Shown here in pieces: positions 25,560 to 35,166 of a stretch of DNA of 64,000 nt. Source of the DNA: Candidatus Alcium sp. F082 (lineage in GTDB: Bacteria; Bacteroidota; Bacteroidia; Bacteroidales; F082). The position numbers and the translations under genes were made by a program. How positions within the stretch are numbered: position 1 is the stretch's first letter; each line of letters opens with the position of its first letter. The notes beneath the pieces were generated by a model. That model saw only the letters and a program-made list of their open reading frames with translations, searched no databases and was not told where the DNA came from. Where the stretch lies: positions 1 through 64,000 of the forward strand of contig LPNG01000009.1 in the NCBI GenBank assembly GCA_001543395.1, read 5' to 3'.

Positions 25560-26315
25560 ATGAGCGAAGTCCTTCATACATATCAACTGTCCATAGGCTA
25601 CAAAGGCCAAGCCTTGATGCCCGCCATCGACGTGAGCCTCAACAAAGGCGACATCGTGGCCTTGGCGGGTCCCAACGGCTCGGGCAAGACGACGCTGTTC
25701 AAGACGCTGTCGGCCAGCCTCAAACCCGTCGGTGGCGAGGTCAAGTTGTTTGGCAAGGACTTGCGCGACTACTCACCCACCGAGCGCAGCTCGTTGTTCA
25801 GCCTTGTGCTGACCGAGAAGCCTGACGACCTGTTTTTGAAGGTCTTCGACATCGTGGCAGCAGGACGCTATCCCCATCTCGACCTCCTCGCCAAACTGAA
25901 AACCGAAGACGAGCAAATCATCCACGAAAGCCTTGAAACTGTTGGCATCAGTCATCTCATCGACAGAAATTTCGTCTCGCTCAGCGATGGCGAGCAACAG
26001 AAAGTGATGATTGCCAAGGCATTGGTGCAGGACACGCCTCTCATCTTCATGGACGAACCCGCTGCCTTCCTCGACTATCCGAGCAAAATCGAGTTAGTCA
26101 ACATCATGCACAAACTTTCGCGCGAGAAACGCAAAACCATCCTTTTCAGCAGTCACGACCTCGATTTGTTGCTCCGTCACGCCGATGTTATGTGGGTCGT
26201 TGCGCCGCAACAGCCTTTGCGTCAAGGCACACCGAAAGAATTGGTTGAACAAGGAATTATTGACGCGTATTTCAAGCCGATAGTGGCAAAGGAAGAATTT
26301 TATTGGATGAGATGA
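25560..26315 (+). CDS. ABC transporter ATP-binding protein (FecE/BtuD type)
   Basis: 251 residues with Walker A LAGPNGSGKTTLFKTL, Q-loop region SLVLTEKPDDL, ABC signature LSDGEQQKVMIAKAL, Walker B LIFMDEPAAFLDYP and H-loop LFSSHDLDLLL. It energises the FecCD-type permease just upstream. The linker and signature are those of iron-chelate/B12 importers. Its stop codon overlaps the next start by 4 bp. Confidence 0.93.
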   Translation: MSEVLHTYQLSIGYKGQALMPAIDVSLNKGDIVALAGPNGSGKTTLFKTLSASLKPVGGEVKLFGKDLRDYSPTERSSLFSLVLTEKPDDLFLKVFDIVAAGRYPHLDLLAKLKTEDEQIIHESLETVGISHLIDRNFVSLSDGEQQKVMIAKALVQDTPLIFMDEPAAFLDYPSKIELVNIMHKLSREKRKTILFSSHDLDLLLRHADVMWVVAPQQPLRQGTPKELVEQGIIDAYFKPIVAKEEFYWMR

Positions 26316-26812
26316 AAGACGACGCAACAAAAATCACTTCACTTTTTCCGATGAGTACGCTGATTATCATCATCACAACGCTCTACAACTTGCTGATTTT
26401 GTCAATGGTTTATAATGCCTTTCGAAGCTCTATTATTGTTTTGGAAATCATCTCATTAGTCTTTCTGATAAGCCCTTCATTCTTCATTCCATTACGTCTG
26501 GTCGTCACCGAAAAAAGCCTAAGAATTTGGCGACCCATCGGCAAAGTGGAAATATCACTTGAGGACATCAAATCGTGCACCATCATTGGGGACAGTCGTA
26601 GTATTTTCGACAAAACCATCCGAACTTTCGGCAGTGGCGGATTGTATGGCTTCATCGGCCATTTCAAACACGACAAATACGGCAAAATGAGGATGTTTGT
26701 CACTCATACCAAACAATGCTTCCTCCTCCGATTGAAAGACGAGCAGCACTTTATCATCAGTTCGCCGAAGCGGGAGGAGATTGTGGAGTTTATTTCCCAA
26801 CACATCAAATAA
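26312..26812 (+). CDS. Membrane protein with a PH-like domain
   Basis: 166 residues from the ATG that overlaps the ABC ATPase stop (ATGA). Two N-terminal transmembrane helices (LIIIITTLYNLLILSMVY and IIVLEIISLVFLISPSFFI) are followed by a beta-rich region (LVVTEKSLRIWRPIGKVEIS ... FLLRLKDEQHFIISSPKR) that looks like a bacterial PH domain. Function is unknown. Its position suggests co-transcription with the ABC genes, but a functional link is not shown. Confidence 0.7.
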   Translation: MKDDATKITSLFPMSTLIIIITTLYNLLILSMVYNAFRSSIIVLEIISLVFLISPSFFIPLRLVVTEKSLRIWRPIGKVEISLEDIKSCTIIGDSRSIFDKTIRTFGSGGLYGFIGHFKHDKYGKMRMFVTHTKQCFLLRLKDEQHFIISSPKREEIVEFISQHIK

Positions 26813-26855
26813 GCCAAATTTTTGTTTTCAGCAATAAAAGAATCTTGTTTTTTTG

Positions 26856-26864
26856 TAATTTTGC
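26856..26864 (+). promoter_or_regulatory. -7 promoter element for typA
   Basis: TAATTTTGC matches TAnnTTTGC, 31 bp before the typA ATG. Confidence 0.5.
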
Positions 26865-26895
26865 GGCTTGAATTTTTAGGAAATTTTATACTAAA

Positions 26896-28710
26896 ATGCA
26901 GAATATCAGAAATATAGCAATTATCGCCCACGTTGACCACGGCAAGACCACCCTTGTGGACCGCATCCTTTACCAATCCCAACTCTTCAAGGAATCGGAC
27001 GAAGCCCCTGGCCAACTCATTCTCGACAACAACGACCTCGAACGCGAACGCGGCATCACCATCCTCTCGAAGAATGTGTCCGTTCGCTATAAAGATGTGA
27101 AAATCAATATCATCGACACTCCTGGCCACGCCGACTTTGGCGGCGAGGTGGAGCGCGTACTCAACATGGCCGACGGCGTACTGCTGCTGGTAGACGCCTT
27201 CGAAGGCCCCATGCCGCAGACCCGTTTCGTGCTGCAGAAGGCCATCGAGCTGGGCCTGAAGCCCATCGTGGTCATCAACAAGGTGGACAAACCCAACTGC
27301 CGTCCCGACGAGGTGCAAGAGGCCGTCTTCGACCTGATGTTCAACCTCGGCGCAACCGAAGACCAGCTGGACTTCCCCACCGTCTATGGTTCTTCAAAAC
27401 AAGGCTGGATGTCGGACCACTGGAACAACGTCACCGACAACGTCTCCTACCTTCTGGATGTCATCATCGACACGATACCGCCCGCGAAGTTCGAGGAAGG
27501 CACACCTCAGATGCTGATCACCTCTTTGGATTACAGCTCCTACGTGGGCCGTATCGCCGTAGGTCGTCTGAAGCGTGGTACCCTGCAGGCCGGACAGAAT
27601 GTCTCGTTGGTGAAACGCGATGGTTCCGTGACCAAATCGACCATCAAGGAGCTCTACACCTTTGAAGGCTTAGGCAAGGAACGCACCAAGAAACCTGTCG
27701 AGGCAGGCGACATCATCGCGCTGATGGGTATCGACGACTTTGAGATTGGCGACACCGTGGCCGATTACGAGAACCCCGAGCCGCTGCCGCCCATCCACGT
27801 GGACGAGCCTACAATGAGCATGCTGTTCACCATCAACAACTCGCCGTTCTTCGGCAAGGAAGGCAAATACGTCACCTCGCGTCACCTGCGTGAACGCCTT
27901 TACAAAGAGACCGAGAAGAATCTTGCCTTGAAGGTGGAAGACACCGACTCGCCCGACTCGCTGATGGTCTATGGACGTGGTATCCTGCACCTTAGCATTT
28001 TGGTGGAGACTATGCGTCGCGAGGGTTATGAGTTCCAACTCGGCCAGCCCAAGGTCATCCTGAAATACATCGACGACGTGAAGTGCGAGCCTATCGAATG
28101 CCTTACCGTCCTCGTTCCCGAGGACTTCGCAGGCCGTGTCATTGAGCAGGTCAGCGCCCGCAAGGGTGAGATGACCCAGATGGAGCCTAAGGGCGACCGC
28201 ATGTGCCTCGACTTCGACATCCCGTCGCGCGGTCTCATCGGCTTGAGAAACACCCTGCTGACCGTCACCGAGGGTGAGGCCATCGTGTCGCACCGCTTCA
28301 AGGACTACGAGCCTTGGAAGGGCGAGATGCCCAGCCGCAACACCGGCGCTCTGATCTCGATGGAGACGGGCCAAGCCATTCCCTACGCCATCTGTAAGTT
28401 GCAGGACCGTGGCACCTTCTTCGTCAATCCTAACGAAGATGTTTATGCCGGCGAGGTCATCGGCGAGAACACGCGTTCGAACGACATCGTCATCAACGTG
28501 TGCAAGACCAAGCACCTCACCAACGTGCGTGCTTCGGGTAGCGACGAGGCCATCCGCCTCATTCCGCCCGTGCGTTTCTCGTTGGAGGAATACATGGAGT
28601 ACATCCGCGACGACGAGTACCTCGAGGTGACGCCCAAGAGCCTGCGTCTGCGCAAGATCATCCTTGACGAGCTGGAGCGCAAACGTGCCTCGCGTCGTGG
28701 TGAAGAATAG
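26896..28710 (+). CDS. typA: Ribosome-associated GTPase TypA/BipA
   Basis: 604 residues, the usual TypA length. G1 is [12 protein letters not shown], the switch I region contains [12 protein letters not shown]3 is [12 protein letters not shown] and G4 is NKVDKPNC. Domains II, III and V ([18 protein letters not shown]) follow, then the TypA-specific C-terminal domain ([20 protein letters not shown]). It acts in 50S assembly and stress-related translation. Single gene with its own promoter. Confidence 0.96.
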   Translation: MQNIRNIAIIAHVDHGKTTLVDRILYQSQLFKESDEAPGQLILDNNDLERERGITILSKNVSVRYKDVKINIIDTPGHADFGGEVERVLNMADGVLLLVDAFEGPMPQTRFVLQKAIELGLKPIVVINKVDKPNCRPDEVQEAVFDLMFNLGATEDQLDFPTVYGSSKQGWMSDHWNNVTDNVSYLLDVIIDTIPPAKFEEGTPQMLITSLDYSSYVGRIAVGRLKRGTLQAGQNVSLVKRDGSVTKSTIKELYTFEGLGKERTKKPVEAGDIIALMGIDDFEIGDTVADYENPEPLPPIHVDEPTMSMLFTINNSPFFGKEGKYVTSRHLRERLYKETEKNLALKVEDTDSPDSLMVYGRGILHLSILVETMRREGYEFQLGQPKVILKYIDDVKCEPIECLTVLVPEDFAGRVIEQVSARKGEMTQMEPKGDRMCLDFDIPSRGLIGLRNTLLTVTEGEAIVSHRFKDYEPWKGEMPSRNTGALISMETGQAIPYAICKLQDRGTFFVNPNEDVYAGEVIGENTRSNDIVINVCKTKHLTNVRASGSDEAIRLIPPVRFSLEEYMEYIRDDEYLEVTPKSLRLRKIILDELERKRASRRGEE

Positions 28711-28712
28711 TT

Positions 28713-28812
28713 TTGAAGGCATGTCATACCGAGCCTTTCTACCTATGTCATTCCGAGGCTTCAGCCGAGAGAATCTATAGGCAGAAAGGCGAGTGTATCT
28801 ATGCCTTCAAAA
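28713..28812. repeat. Long imperfect palindrome after typA
   Basis: TTTTGAAGGCAT (28711-28722) pairs perfectly with ATGCCTTCAAAA (28801-28812). Inside, GCCTTTCTACCTAT pairs with ATAGGCAGAAAGGC (one mismatch), and the centre holds GTCATTCCGAGGCTTCAGCC. The whole folds into a roughly 100-base hairpin and resembles the small GTCATTCCGAG repeats scattered in Bacteroidota genomes. Confidence 0.65.
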
Positions 28813-28823
28813 AAAATCAAATG

Positions 28824-28850
28824 AGTCGGGCATTATGTCCGACTTTTTTT
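28824..28850 (+). terminator. Probable intrinsic terminator after typA
   Basis: AGTCGGG and TCCGACT form a 7 bp stem (one G-T pair) around CATTATG, followed directly by TTTTTT. Confidence 0.7.
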
Positions 28851-28945
28851 GTATTATTGCACCTTTGTAGAGCCTATAACGAGCGGGCTCGGTCAAATCT
28901 CATTTTTCTTTTTTCAAAAGTTTGAAAATCAAAACTATAAGCAAT

Positions 28946-29536
28946 ATGTCAAAACTCAAGAAAACCCTCATTATCCTCTTCGTCGCGGTGGGTCTCACCT
29001 CATGCGATGTGATCAATCAGATAGCACAGATGGCTAACTTCGCAAATTGTTCCTTCAATTTCAATAGTGTGAACCAGATCCAGATGCTTGGCGTCAACCT
29101 GAGCAAGGGCATGACGAAAAGCGACCTCAACGCCGCGCAGCTGCTCACCTTGGCCAACGCCGTCATCAAAAAGGAGCTTCCTGTGACATTCAATGTCAAC
29201 CTCGACGTGAAGAACCCCAATGCCATCGCCGCTGCCATGTCGAAGATGGATTACATATTGACACTCAACGGCAAGCAGGTTGTCAGCACCACGCTGAGCA
29301 AAGCCATTAACGTGCCGGCCAACTCCACCAACACTGTGTCGATCCCCATCACCACCGACCTGTTCCAGCTATTCAGCGGCGAGTCGGCCGATGCCATCAT
29401 CAACTTGGCCTTCAAGTTGGCAGGTGCCAGCAGCGACCCCGTCAATGTGGGGCTTAAGGTGAAACCTTATATCACCATCAATAACCAACAGCTTGCCTAC
29501 CCCGATTTCATTTCGATGAACAAGGTCCTGAATTGA
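28946..29536 (+). CDS. LEA-type-2-like lipoprotein
   Basis: 196 residues starting MSKLKKTLIILFVAVGLTSC. The lipobox LTSC predicts processing by signal peptidase II at Cys20. The mature part has the alternating beta pattern of the LEA14/WHy fold: FNFNSVNQIQMLGVNLSKG, VTFNVNLDVKNPNAIAAAMS and DYILTLNGKQVVSTTL. NPN after a beta strand is a typical LEA-2 feature. It is anchored in the envelope with unknown role. The ORF-track start at 28922 would place residues before the signal sequence, so the ATG at 28946 is used. Confidence 0.8.
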   Translation: MSKLKKTLIILFVAVGLTSCDVINQIAQMANFANCSFNFNSVNQIQMLGVNLSKGMTKSDLNAAQLLTLANAVIKKELPVTFNVNLDVKNPNAIAAAMSKMDYILTLNGKQVVSTTLSKAINVPANSTNTVSIPITTDLFQLFSGESADAIINLAFKLAGASSDPVNVGLKVKPYITINNQQLAYPDFISMNKVLN

Positions 29537-29558
29537 ACCGATAACCCTTTTATTTTCA

Positions 29559-30320
29559 ATGGAGATTAGAGAACGACACTTCAGCATCGATCCGGGCGAA
29601 GGGAAGAAAATGGACGGATGTCCCTATTCCACCTTCGAAGACGGACGCGATGTGAAGGATTTTATCATACCACCCAAAGGCTACGTCTTTACTGGCTTCC
29701 GTTTCGACCCTAACGCCAGCAACCAAATCTACGACGGCAAACTCATTGCCGAATATACCAAAGAGCCGTTCAACGAGACACTCAGATCCAGCTTGTGGAA
29801 GGCGCTGCTTGCCTTGGCCGTCCTGGCTGTCATCGCAGGCATCGTGCTCCTTGCCGTAGGCGTGTTCAAAGGTCCCAAGACCAACCGTCCGGCCAAGACG
29901 CCTCAGACCGAGGTGATCGCCACCGACACCCTCGCTGAAGAGACACCCGCCGTGGCAAAGGAAGAGCCTCAAAAGGTTGAAGAGCCCGTCGCCCCTGCCG
30001 AAGAGCCCGAAGCAGAGCCCACGCCTGAGGTGAAAGAAGAAGAAAAGCCTGTCGCCGCCACGCCTGCCAGCCCATTCCAAAAGGAATTCTGGGATATGAT
30101 CCACAGACGTGAGGTGCGCATGGACCCGTACGACAGCCTATACAAGGCCAACCGCAACCAGGTGGAAGGCGAAGAATACGACTACCTGCGCTTCATCATC
30201 CTGAAGGACTTCCCCTCCTTCAAAGAATGGAGCGGTAAGCTGCGCAACATCTCCCCGTCGGATGCCGAACAGATTCAAGACATCAGCACGTTGAAGGAGA
30301 AGATCAAAGCAACAGAATAA
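29559..30320 (+). CDS. Single-pass membrane protein with a Pro/Glu-rich linker
   Basis: 253 residues. The N-terminal cytosolic part (about 1-78, with FIIPPKGYVFTGFRFDPN) is followed by one transmembrane helix ALLALAVLAVIAGIVLLAVGV, a long Pro/Glu/Ala linker (about 105-170) and a C-terminal folded segment (FQKEFWDMIHRREV ... FIILKDFPSFKEWSGKLR). I do not recognise a family. It lies 22 bp after the lipoprotein gene and 33 bp before gcvP, so it may be co-transcribed with them. Confidence 0.7.
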   Translation: MEIRERHFSIDPGEGKKMDGCPYSTFEDGRDVKDFIIPPKGYVFTGFRFDPNASNQIYDGKLIAEYTKEPFNETLRSSLWKALLALAVLAVIAGIVLLAVGVFKGPKTNRPAKTPQTEVIATDTLAEETPAVAKEEPQKVEEPVAPAEEPEAEPTPEVKEEEKPVAATPASPFQKEFWDMIHRREVRMDPYDSLYKANRNQVEGEEYDYLRFIILKDFPSFKEWSGKLRNISPSDAEQIQDISTLKEKIKATE

Positions 30321-30353
30321 AATCATCATACAAAAACAAAAACATTTCAAGAA

Positions 30354-33218
30354 ATGATCAGAAACAACTTCATCAAACGCCACAACGGCCCCACCGCATC
30401 GGATGCTGAAAAGATGCTCAAGGTCATCGGCGTGAAATCGCAAGAACAACTTGTCGACGAAATCATCGCTCCCGAGATTCGTCTGCCGAAAGACCTCAAC
30501 ATCGGCGAGGGCATGAGCGAATACGAAGTCATCAGCCACCTCAAGGCTCTGGGTGCCAAGAACAAGCAGTTCCGCAGCTACATCGGCTTGGGCTACTACA
30601 ACACCATCACCCCTGGCGTCATCATGCGCAACATCCTTGAGAACCCGGGCTGGTACACCTCTTATACCCCCTACCAAGCTGAGATCTCTCAAGGCCGTCT
30701 CGAAGCCCTCGTGAACTACCAGACCGTCATCAGCGACCTCACCGCCCTGCCGTTGGCCAACGCCAGCCTGCTCGACGAAGGCACCGCCGCCGCCGAAGCC
30801 ATGCTGATGTTCTGGCACGCCCGCAGCCGCGCCCAGGTGAAAGCAGGCGTGAAGAAGTTCTTCGTCGCCAACGACGTGTTCCCACAGACCATCGAAGTCA
30901 TCAAGACCCGCGCCCACTTCCAAGGCATCGAGGTGGTGATCGACGACATCAACAAGTTCGACTGCAGCGAGGAATACTTCGGCGTGCTGATCCAGTGCCC
31001 CAACCAGTTTGGTGAGATCGTTGATAACCGCGCCAAGGTCGCCGCATGGAAAGAGAAAGGCATGCAAGTGGCCGTCGCCGCCGACCTTTTGAGCCTCACC
31101 CTCATCACGCCTCCCGGCGAATGGGGTGCCGACGTAGTACTCGGTTCCAACCAGCGTTTCGGTTTGCCGATGGGATTCGGCGGTCCTCATGCCGGTTACT
31201 TCGCCACCACTGAGGCCTACAAGCGTGAGATGCCCGGCCGTATCATCGGCATCAGCGTCGACGCCCTGGGCAACCCCGCCTACCGTCTGGCCTTGCAGAC
31301 CCGTGAGCAGCACATCAAGCGCGAGCGCGCCACGTCGAACATCTGTACCGCACAAGCTTTGCTCGCCATCATGTCGGGATTCTACGCCTTGTATCATGGT
31401 CCGGAGGGCTTGATCGAAATCGCTCATCACATCAACTGCCTCGCCGGCAAGCTGACCTCAGAGCTGGCCAAACTCGGCGTGAAGCAGCTCAACAAATACT
31501 TCTTCGACACGCTGTTGTTCGAACTGCCCGAAGGCGCTTGCACCTGCAAGGTGAAGGAAGCCGCCGAGAAACACGGCATGAACTTCCGTATCATCGACAA
31601 GCAACACTTCGGCATCAGCATCGACGAGACCACGGCTCGTGAGGACATCAACGAAATCGGTCAGGTCGTCGCCGAAGCCCTTGGCAAGCAACACGAGGAG
31701 CTCGTCTGCGACCCGAACTGCCAGAAGTTCAGCGGCATCCCTGCCGAGATGCAGCGTACCTCCAAGTTCATGCAGGCCCCGATGTTCTTCAAGTACCGCA
31801 GCGAGACCGACATGATGCGTTACATGAAGAAGCTCGAGAACCGCGACCTCAGCCTCAACCGCTGCATGATCCCGCTGGGCTCCTGCACCATGAAGCTGAA
31901 CCCCGCCACTTCGATGTATGCCCTCAGCTGGCCTGAGTTCGGCAACATCCACCCCTTCGTCCCCGCCGACCAAGCGGAAGGCTACCTCGAACTCATCGCC
32001 GAGATGGAGAAAGACCTCTGCGAAATCACGGGCTTCAAGGGCATGAGCTTCATGCCTAACTCGGGTGCCAGCGGCGAATATGCCGGTCTGCTCACTATCC
32101 GTCGTTACCAAGAGGCCAACGGTCAGGGTCACAGAAATATCTGCTTGATCCCTGCCTCTGCCCACGGCACCAACCCCGCCTCTGCCGCCATGGCTGGCAT
32201 GCAGGTGGTGGTGGTTGCCTGCGACGAACACGGTAACATCAACCTTGAAGACGCCAAGGCCAAGGCCGAGCAATACAAGGACAACCTGGCTGCCTTTATG
32301 GTCACCTATCCCTCGACCCACGGCATCTACGAGGACGGCATCCGCACCCTCGTGAAGATCGTTCACGACAACGGCGGCCAAGTCTACATGGACGGCGCCA
32401 ACATGAACGCCCAAGTCGGTCTGACCAGCCCCGGTTACATCGGTGCCGACGTCTGCCACCTCAACCTGCACAAGACCTTCGCCATCCCGCACGGCGGTGG
32501 CGGTCCTGGCGTAGGCCCCATCGGCGTGGCCGAACACCTGAAGCCCTACCTGCCCTCGCACATCCTGTTCCACTGCGGTGGCGAAAAGCAGGAAGGCGCT
32601 GTTTCAGCCGCTCCGTTCGGTAGCGCTCAGATCCTCACCATCACCTACTGCTACATCAAGATGCTGGGCGGTGAAGGCCTGAAGAAAGCCACCATGGGTG
32701 CCATCATGAATGCCAACTACCTGAAGGAAAGACTGAAGGACTACTACCCGATCCTGTATACCGGCAACCACGGCCATGTGGCTCACGAGATGATCCTCGA
32801 CATCAACGGCATCAATAAGACTGTTGGTGTGGCCGCCATCGACATCGCCAAGCGTTTGATGGACTTCGGCTTCCACGCTCCTACCGTGGCCTTCCCGGTG
32901 CACGAGACCCTGATGGTGGAACCCACTGAGAGCGAGCCTATCGCCGAGCTTGACCGCTTCGTCGAAGCCATGATCCAGATCCGCAAGGAGATCAAGGACA
33001 TCGAGGACGGCAAGGCCGAAAAGGGCAACAACATCATCAGCCACGCTCCTTACACCGCCGAGATGCTGATGGCTGACAAGTGGGAGTTCCCCTTCAGCCG
33101 TCAAGAGGCCGGCTTCCCGATGAAGAGCGACGTTCAGGACAAGTACTTCCCGCACGTCACCCGCGTCGACGATGCCTATGGCGACAGAAATCTGGTTTGC
33201 AAGTTCTCTGCTGAATAA
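30354..33218 (+). CDS. gcvP: Glycine dehydrogenase (decarboxylating), P protein
   Basis: A 954-residue, full-length homodimeric-type P protein of the glycine cleavage system. The N-terminal half begins FIKRHNGPTASDAEKML and the C-terminal half contains the pyridoxal-phosphate lysine in NLHKTFAIPHGGGGPGVGPIG. MPNSGASGEYAGL and SAHGTNPASAAMAGM are further family signatures. It decarboxylates glycine and passes the aminomethyl group to GcvH. GcvH and GcvT are not in the window. An intrinsic terminator follows. Confidence 0.97.
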   Translation: MIRNNFIKRHNGPTASDAEKMLKVIGVKSQEQLVDEIIAPEIRLPKDLNIGEGMSEYEVISHLKALGAKNKQFRSYIGLGYYNTITPGVIMRNILENPGWYTSYTPYQAEISQGRLEALVNYQTVISDLTALPLANASLLDEGTAAAEAMLMFWHARSRAQVKAGVKKFFVANDVFPQTIEVIKTRAHFQGIEVVIDDINKFDCSEEYFGVLIQCPNQFGEIVDNRAKVAAWKEKGMQVAVAADLLSLTLITPPGEWGADVVLGSNQRFGLPMGFGGPHAGYFATTEAYKREMPGRIIGISVDALGNPAYRLALQTREQHIKRERATSNICTAQALLAIMSGFYALYHGPEGLIEIAHHINCLAGKLTSELAKLGVKQLNKYFFDTLLFELPEGACTCKVKEAAEKHGMNFRIIDKQHFGISIDETTAREDINEIGQVVAEALGKQHEELVCDPNCQKFSGIPAEMQRTSKFMQAPMFFKYRSETDMMRYMKKLENRDLSLNRCMIPLGSCTMKLNPATSMYALSWPEFGNIHPFVPADQAEGYLELIAEMEKDLCEITGFKGMSFMPNSGASGEYAGLLTIRRYQEANGQGHRNICLIPASAHGTNPASAAMAGMQVVVVACDEHGNINLEDAKAKAEQYKDNLAAFMVTYPSTHGIYEDGIRTLVKIVHDNGGQVYMDGANMNAQVGLTSPGYIGADVCHLNLHKTFAIPHGGGGPGVGPIGVAEHLKPYLPSHILFHCGGEKQEGAVSAAPFGSAQILTITYCYIKMLGGEGLKKATMGAIMNANYLKERLKDYYPILYTGNHGHVAHEMILDINGINKTVGVAAIDIAKRLMDFGFHAPTVAFPVHETLMVEPTESEPIAELDRFVEAMIQIRKEIKDIEDGKAEKGNNIISHAPYTAEMLMADKWEFPFSRQEAGFPMKSDVQDKYFPHVTRVDDAYGDRNLVCKFSAE

Positions 33219-33228
33219 GGAATTGTTT

Positions 33229-33256
33229 CACGCAGAATACGCAGAATACGCAGAAT
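33229..33256. repeat. Short ACGCAGAAT direct repeats
   Basis: Three tandem 9 bp ACGCAGAAT units occur immediately upstream of the gcvP terminator. They are the same family as the array at 109-340. Confidence 0.6.
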
Positions 33257-33260
33257 GAAA

Positions 33261-33292
33261 AAAAATCGCAACCTGAAGGTTGCGATTTTTTT
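33261..33292. terminator. Bidirectional intrinsic terminator between gcvP and the S4 gene
   Basis: AAAAATCGCAACC and GGTTGCGATTTTT form a perfect stem around TGAA. The A- and T-rich flanks make it work for both convergent genes. Confidence 0.85.
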
Positions 33293-33299
33293 CATTTTG

Positions 33300-33542
33300 T
33301 CATTCTCCTTGATAATCGACCAAAATCTCGTAATTCTCAAAGACGATCACTTCTCCAGCGGTGATCTTCGCCCGCTTGCGGGTCTCCACCTCGCCGTTGC
33401 GGAGCACCATGCCCGCTGTGACGACCTCTTGGGCCTCAGCGCCCGAATACACCACATCGCAGGCCTTCAGCAACGAAATCAAAGGGATGAAGTCCTCACC
33501 TTCACGAAGCGTGAAAAGGATTCTGTTGAGCTTTTTTGCCAT
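33300..33542 (-). CDS. S4-domain RNA-binding protein (YbcJ/Hsp15-like)
   Basis: 80 residues made almost entirely of one S4 domain: FIPLISLLKACDVVYSGAEA then VTAGMVLRNGEVETRKRAKI and AGEVIVFENYEI. The VxxGxVxVNGxxxxRR pattern is characteristic. Small stand-alone S4 proteins bind structured RNA, often ribosomal; the target here is unknown. It follows the DUF368 gene with a 1 bp gap and probably shares its transcript. Confidence 0.82.
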   Translation of the reverse strand: MAKKLNRILFTLREGEDFIPLISLLKACDVVYSGAEAQEVVTAGMVLRNGEVETRKRAKITAGEVIVFENYEILVDYQGE

Positions 33543-33543
33543 A

Positions 33544-34494
33544 TCAATTTGATTTAGGGATTTGCAATCGTTCAGCCTGCTTCCTCTCGGTATGCCTTGC
33601 CATCAGTTCCAACAGATACACCGACAGGCCACCCCAAACCGCCATCACAACAGCAATGAGCAACTCAGTGTTCCAATTCGGAAGATGAAACACATAATCC
33701 ATCATGTCGGCAGTGGGTTCCTTCCACGGATAGACCACGGGCAGACTGCCCAGCATGAAACCTGCCAACACCGACAAGGTGGAATCGCGGTAGTCACGCA
33801 TGAGCCACGAAAGCAAGTGCGAGAACGAAATGATACTCACTATCGCGCCCAATACGAACGGGAAAAGAATTCTTGCTCCATGCATAAATGTAGACGCCTT
33901 AGTCAAAGCAGGAATCGCCTCAGTGACAATCAGTTCGTAGTTGCCCATTAACAACATGAGGTGAGAGCCGGATACCCCAGGCACCACCATGCCCGTAGCT
34001 CCGACGATACCACAAAGGAAGAGATAGAGGAAATTATCGTTTGAATACGGGTTCGACTTGATGGACAACAAAAACGAAACCGCCAAGCCCAACAGAAGCA
34101 ACACCACGTTCTTGACATTTACCTTTTCGATGCGCTTCATCACATATATCACCGAAGCAATAATGAGACCGATGAAAAACGACCAAGTGTACACCTCGTA
34201 TGATTTCAGTGTTTGCTTTAGGAAGATGGCCGTCAGCACCATTCCCACCAAAAGCCCCAACACAATGGTTACCAAGAACTTGAAATCAGTACGGCGAGCA
34301 AACTCACCGAATTGCCCTTTGTTTAAAAACTTGAAGTTCTTGTGATTCAACGACTTAATAGCATTGACAAAGCGCTCGAATACGCCAAGAATCAGCGAAG
34401 CCGTACCACTCGATACGGGAAACACATTTACGGCTCCCATGATCATGCCTTTGATGAAATCCTTTATAGAAAGCCACATTTCAAGCATCGCCAA
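33544..34494 (-). CDS. DUF368 membrane protein, probable undecaprenyl-phosphate flippase (PopT-like)
   Basis: 316 residues with about eight transmembrane helices. The two family signature repeats are present: GMIMGAVNVFPVSSGTASLILGV near the N-terminus and GIVGATGMVVPGVSGSHLMLLMG in the middle. DUF368 proteins (PopT) have been shown in other bacteria to recycle undecaprenyl phosphate across the inner membrane for cell-wall and polysaccharide synthesis; this is taken from the family. A start two codons later is possible. Confidence 0.85.
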   Translation of the reverse strand: MAMLEMWLSIKDFIKGMIMGAVNVFPVSSGTASLILGVFERFVNAIKSLNHKNFKFLNKGQFGEFARRTDFKFLVTIVLGLLVGMVLTAIFLKQTLKSYEVYTWSFFIGLIIASVIYVMKRIEKVNVKNVVLLLLGLAVSFLLSIKSNPYSNDNFLYLFLCGIVGATGMVVPGVSGSHLMLLMGNYELIVTEAIPALTKASTFMHGARILFPFVLGAIVSIISFSHLLSWLMRDYRDSTLSVLAGFMLGSLPVVYPWKEPTADMMDYVFHLPNWNTELLIAVVMAVWGGLSVYLLELMARHTERKQAERLQIPKSN

Positions 34495-34592
34495 TGCAAT
34501 TTATTTCAAAACACAAAAATACGACAAAAATTGTAACCATAGGAAGATTTCATGATTCTAGTCAAAATGGTGCCATTTCATTGTAAATTTCT

Positions 34593-34601
34593 TATCTTTG
34601 C
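34593..34601 (+). promoter_or_regulatory. -7 promoter element for the DUF493-acylphosphatase pair
   Basis: TATCTTTGC, 17 bp before the DUF493 start codon. The rest of the 34495-34618 gap shows nothing else convincing. Confidence 0.55.
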
Positions 34602-34618
34602 ATCCATAAACAAAGATC

Positions 34619-34882
34619 ATGACAGAAGAAAAAGTCGACTATCCACAGAACTTCGACATCAAGCTGATCATCGCCGCTGAGATTGCCATGGAAGAAGCCA
34701 AGCGCAACATCAGCAGGGCACTCAGCGAGAGTCAGACCGTGCACAGCTTCGTCAACGTGAGAAGCAGCGGCAAAGGCAACTACATCAGCTATTGCTACAA
34801 CATCGACATCGAAAGCAAAGAGCACCTCGAGCGCACCTATGCCCTGCTCAGGACCATACCTGGACTCAAATTCGCCCTATGA
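34619..34882 (+). CDS. DUF493 (YbeD-like) family protein
   Basis: 87 residues, the same length as E. coli YbeD, with the matching core VNVRSSGKGNYISYCYNIDI (YbeD has SSKGNYHSVSITI) and an ACT-like alpha/beta pattern ending IPGLKFAL. Family role is unclear, possibly small-ligand or protein-binding regulation. Its stop overlaps the acylphosphatase start by 4 bp. Confidence 0.75.
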   Translation: MTEEKVDYPQNFDIKLIIAAEIAMEEAKRNISRALSESQTVHSFVNVRSSGKGNYISYCYNIDIESKEHLERTYALLRTIPGLKFAL

Positions 34883-35157
34883 CAAAAGCCTATTCCATAA
34901 GAATCTACGGCCGTGTGTTCAACGTTGGGTTTCGGCGCTATGTGCACCGCTACGGGTTGCAATGCAACGTGACGGGCTATGTGGAGAACGACCATACAGA
35001 CGACTGTGTCCACATCGAAGCCGAAGGCGATGAAAAAGACCTCGACCGCTTCACCTTGCTCTGCGGCGAAGGCACACCTTATTCATTTATCACCGACATG
35101 AAGATTGAGGCGGTGGCGCCGACGGGAAAATACGATGATTTTATGGAAATACGATGA
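34879..35157 (+). CDS. acyP: Acylphosphatase
   Basis: 92 residues, full length for the family. It hydrolyses acyl phosphates such as 1,3-bisphosphoglycerate and carbamoyl phosphate. The signature IYGRVFNVGFRRYVHRYG provides the phosphate-binding Arg, and GYVENDHTDD contains the catalytic Asn in its usual position after the second strand. The Q-G of the usual VQGVGFR is F-N here (VFNVGFR), a small deviation. The ORF-track start at 34792 lies inside the upstream gene; the ATGA overlap start is used. Confidence 0.85.
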   Translation: MTKAYSIRIYGRVFNVGFRRYVHRYGLQCNVTGYVENDHTDDCVHIEAEGDEKDLDRFTLLCGEGTPYSFITDMKIEAVAPTGKYDDFMEIR

Positions 35158-35166
35158 TTAAAAACA

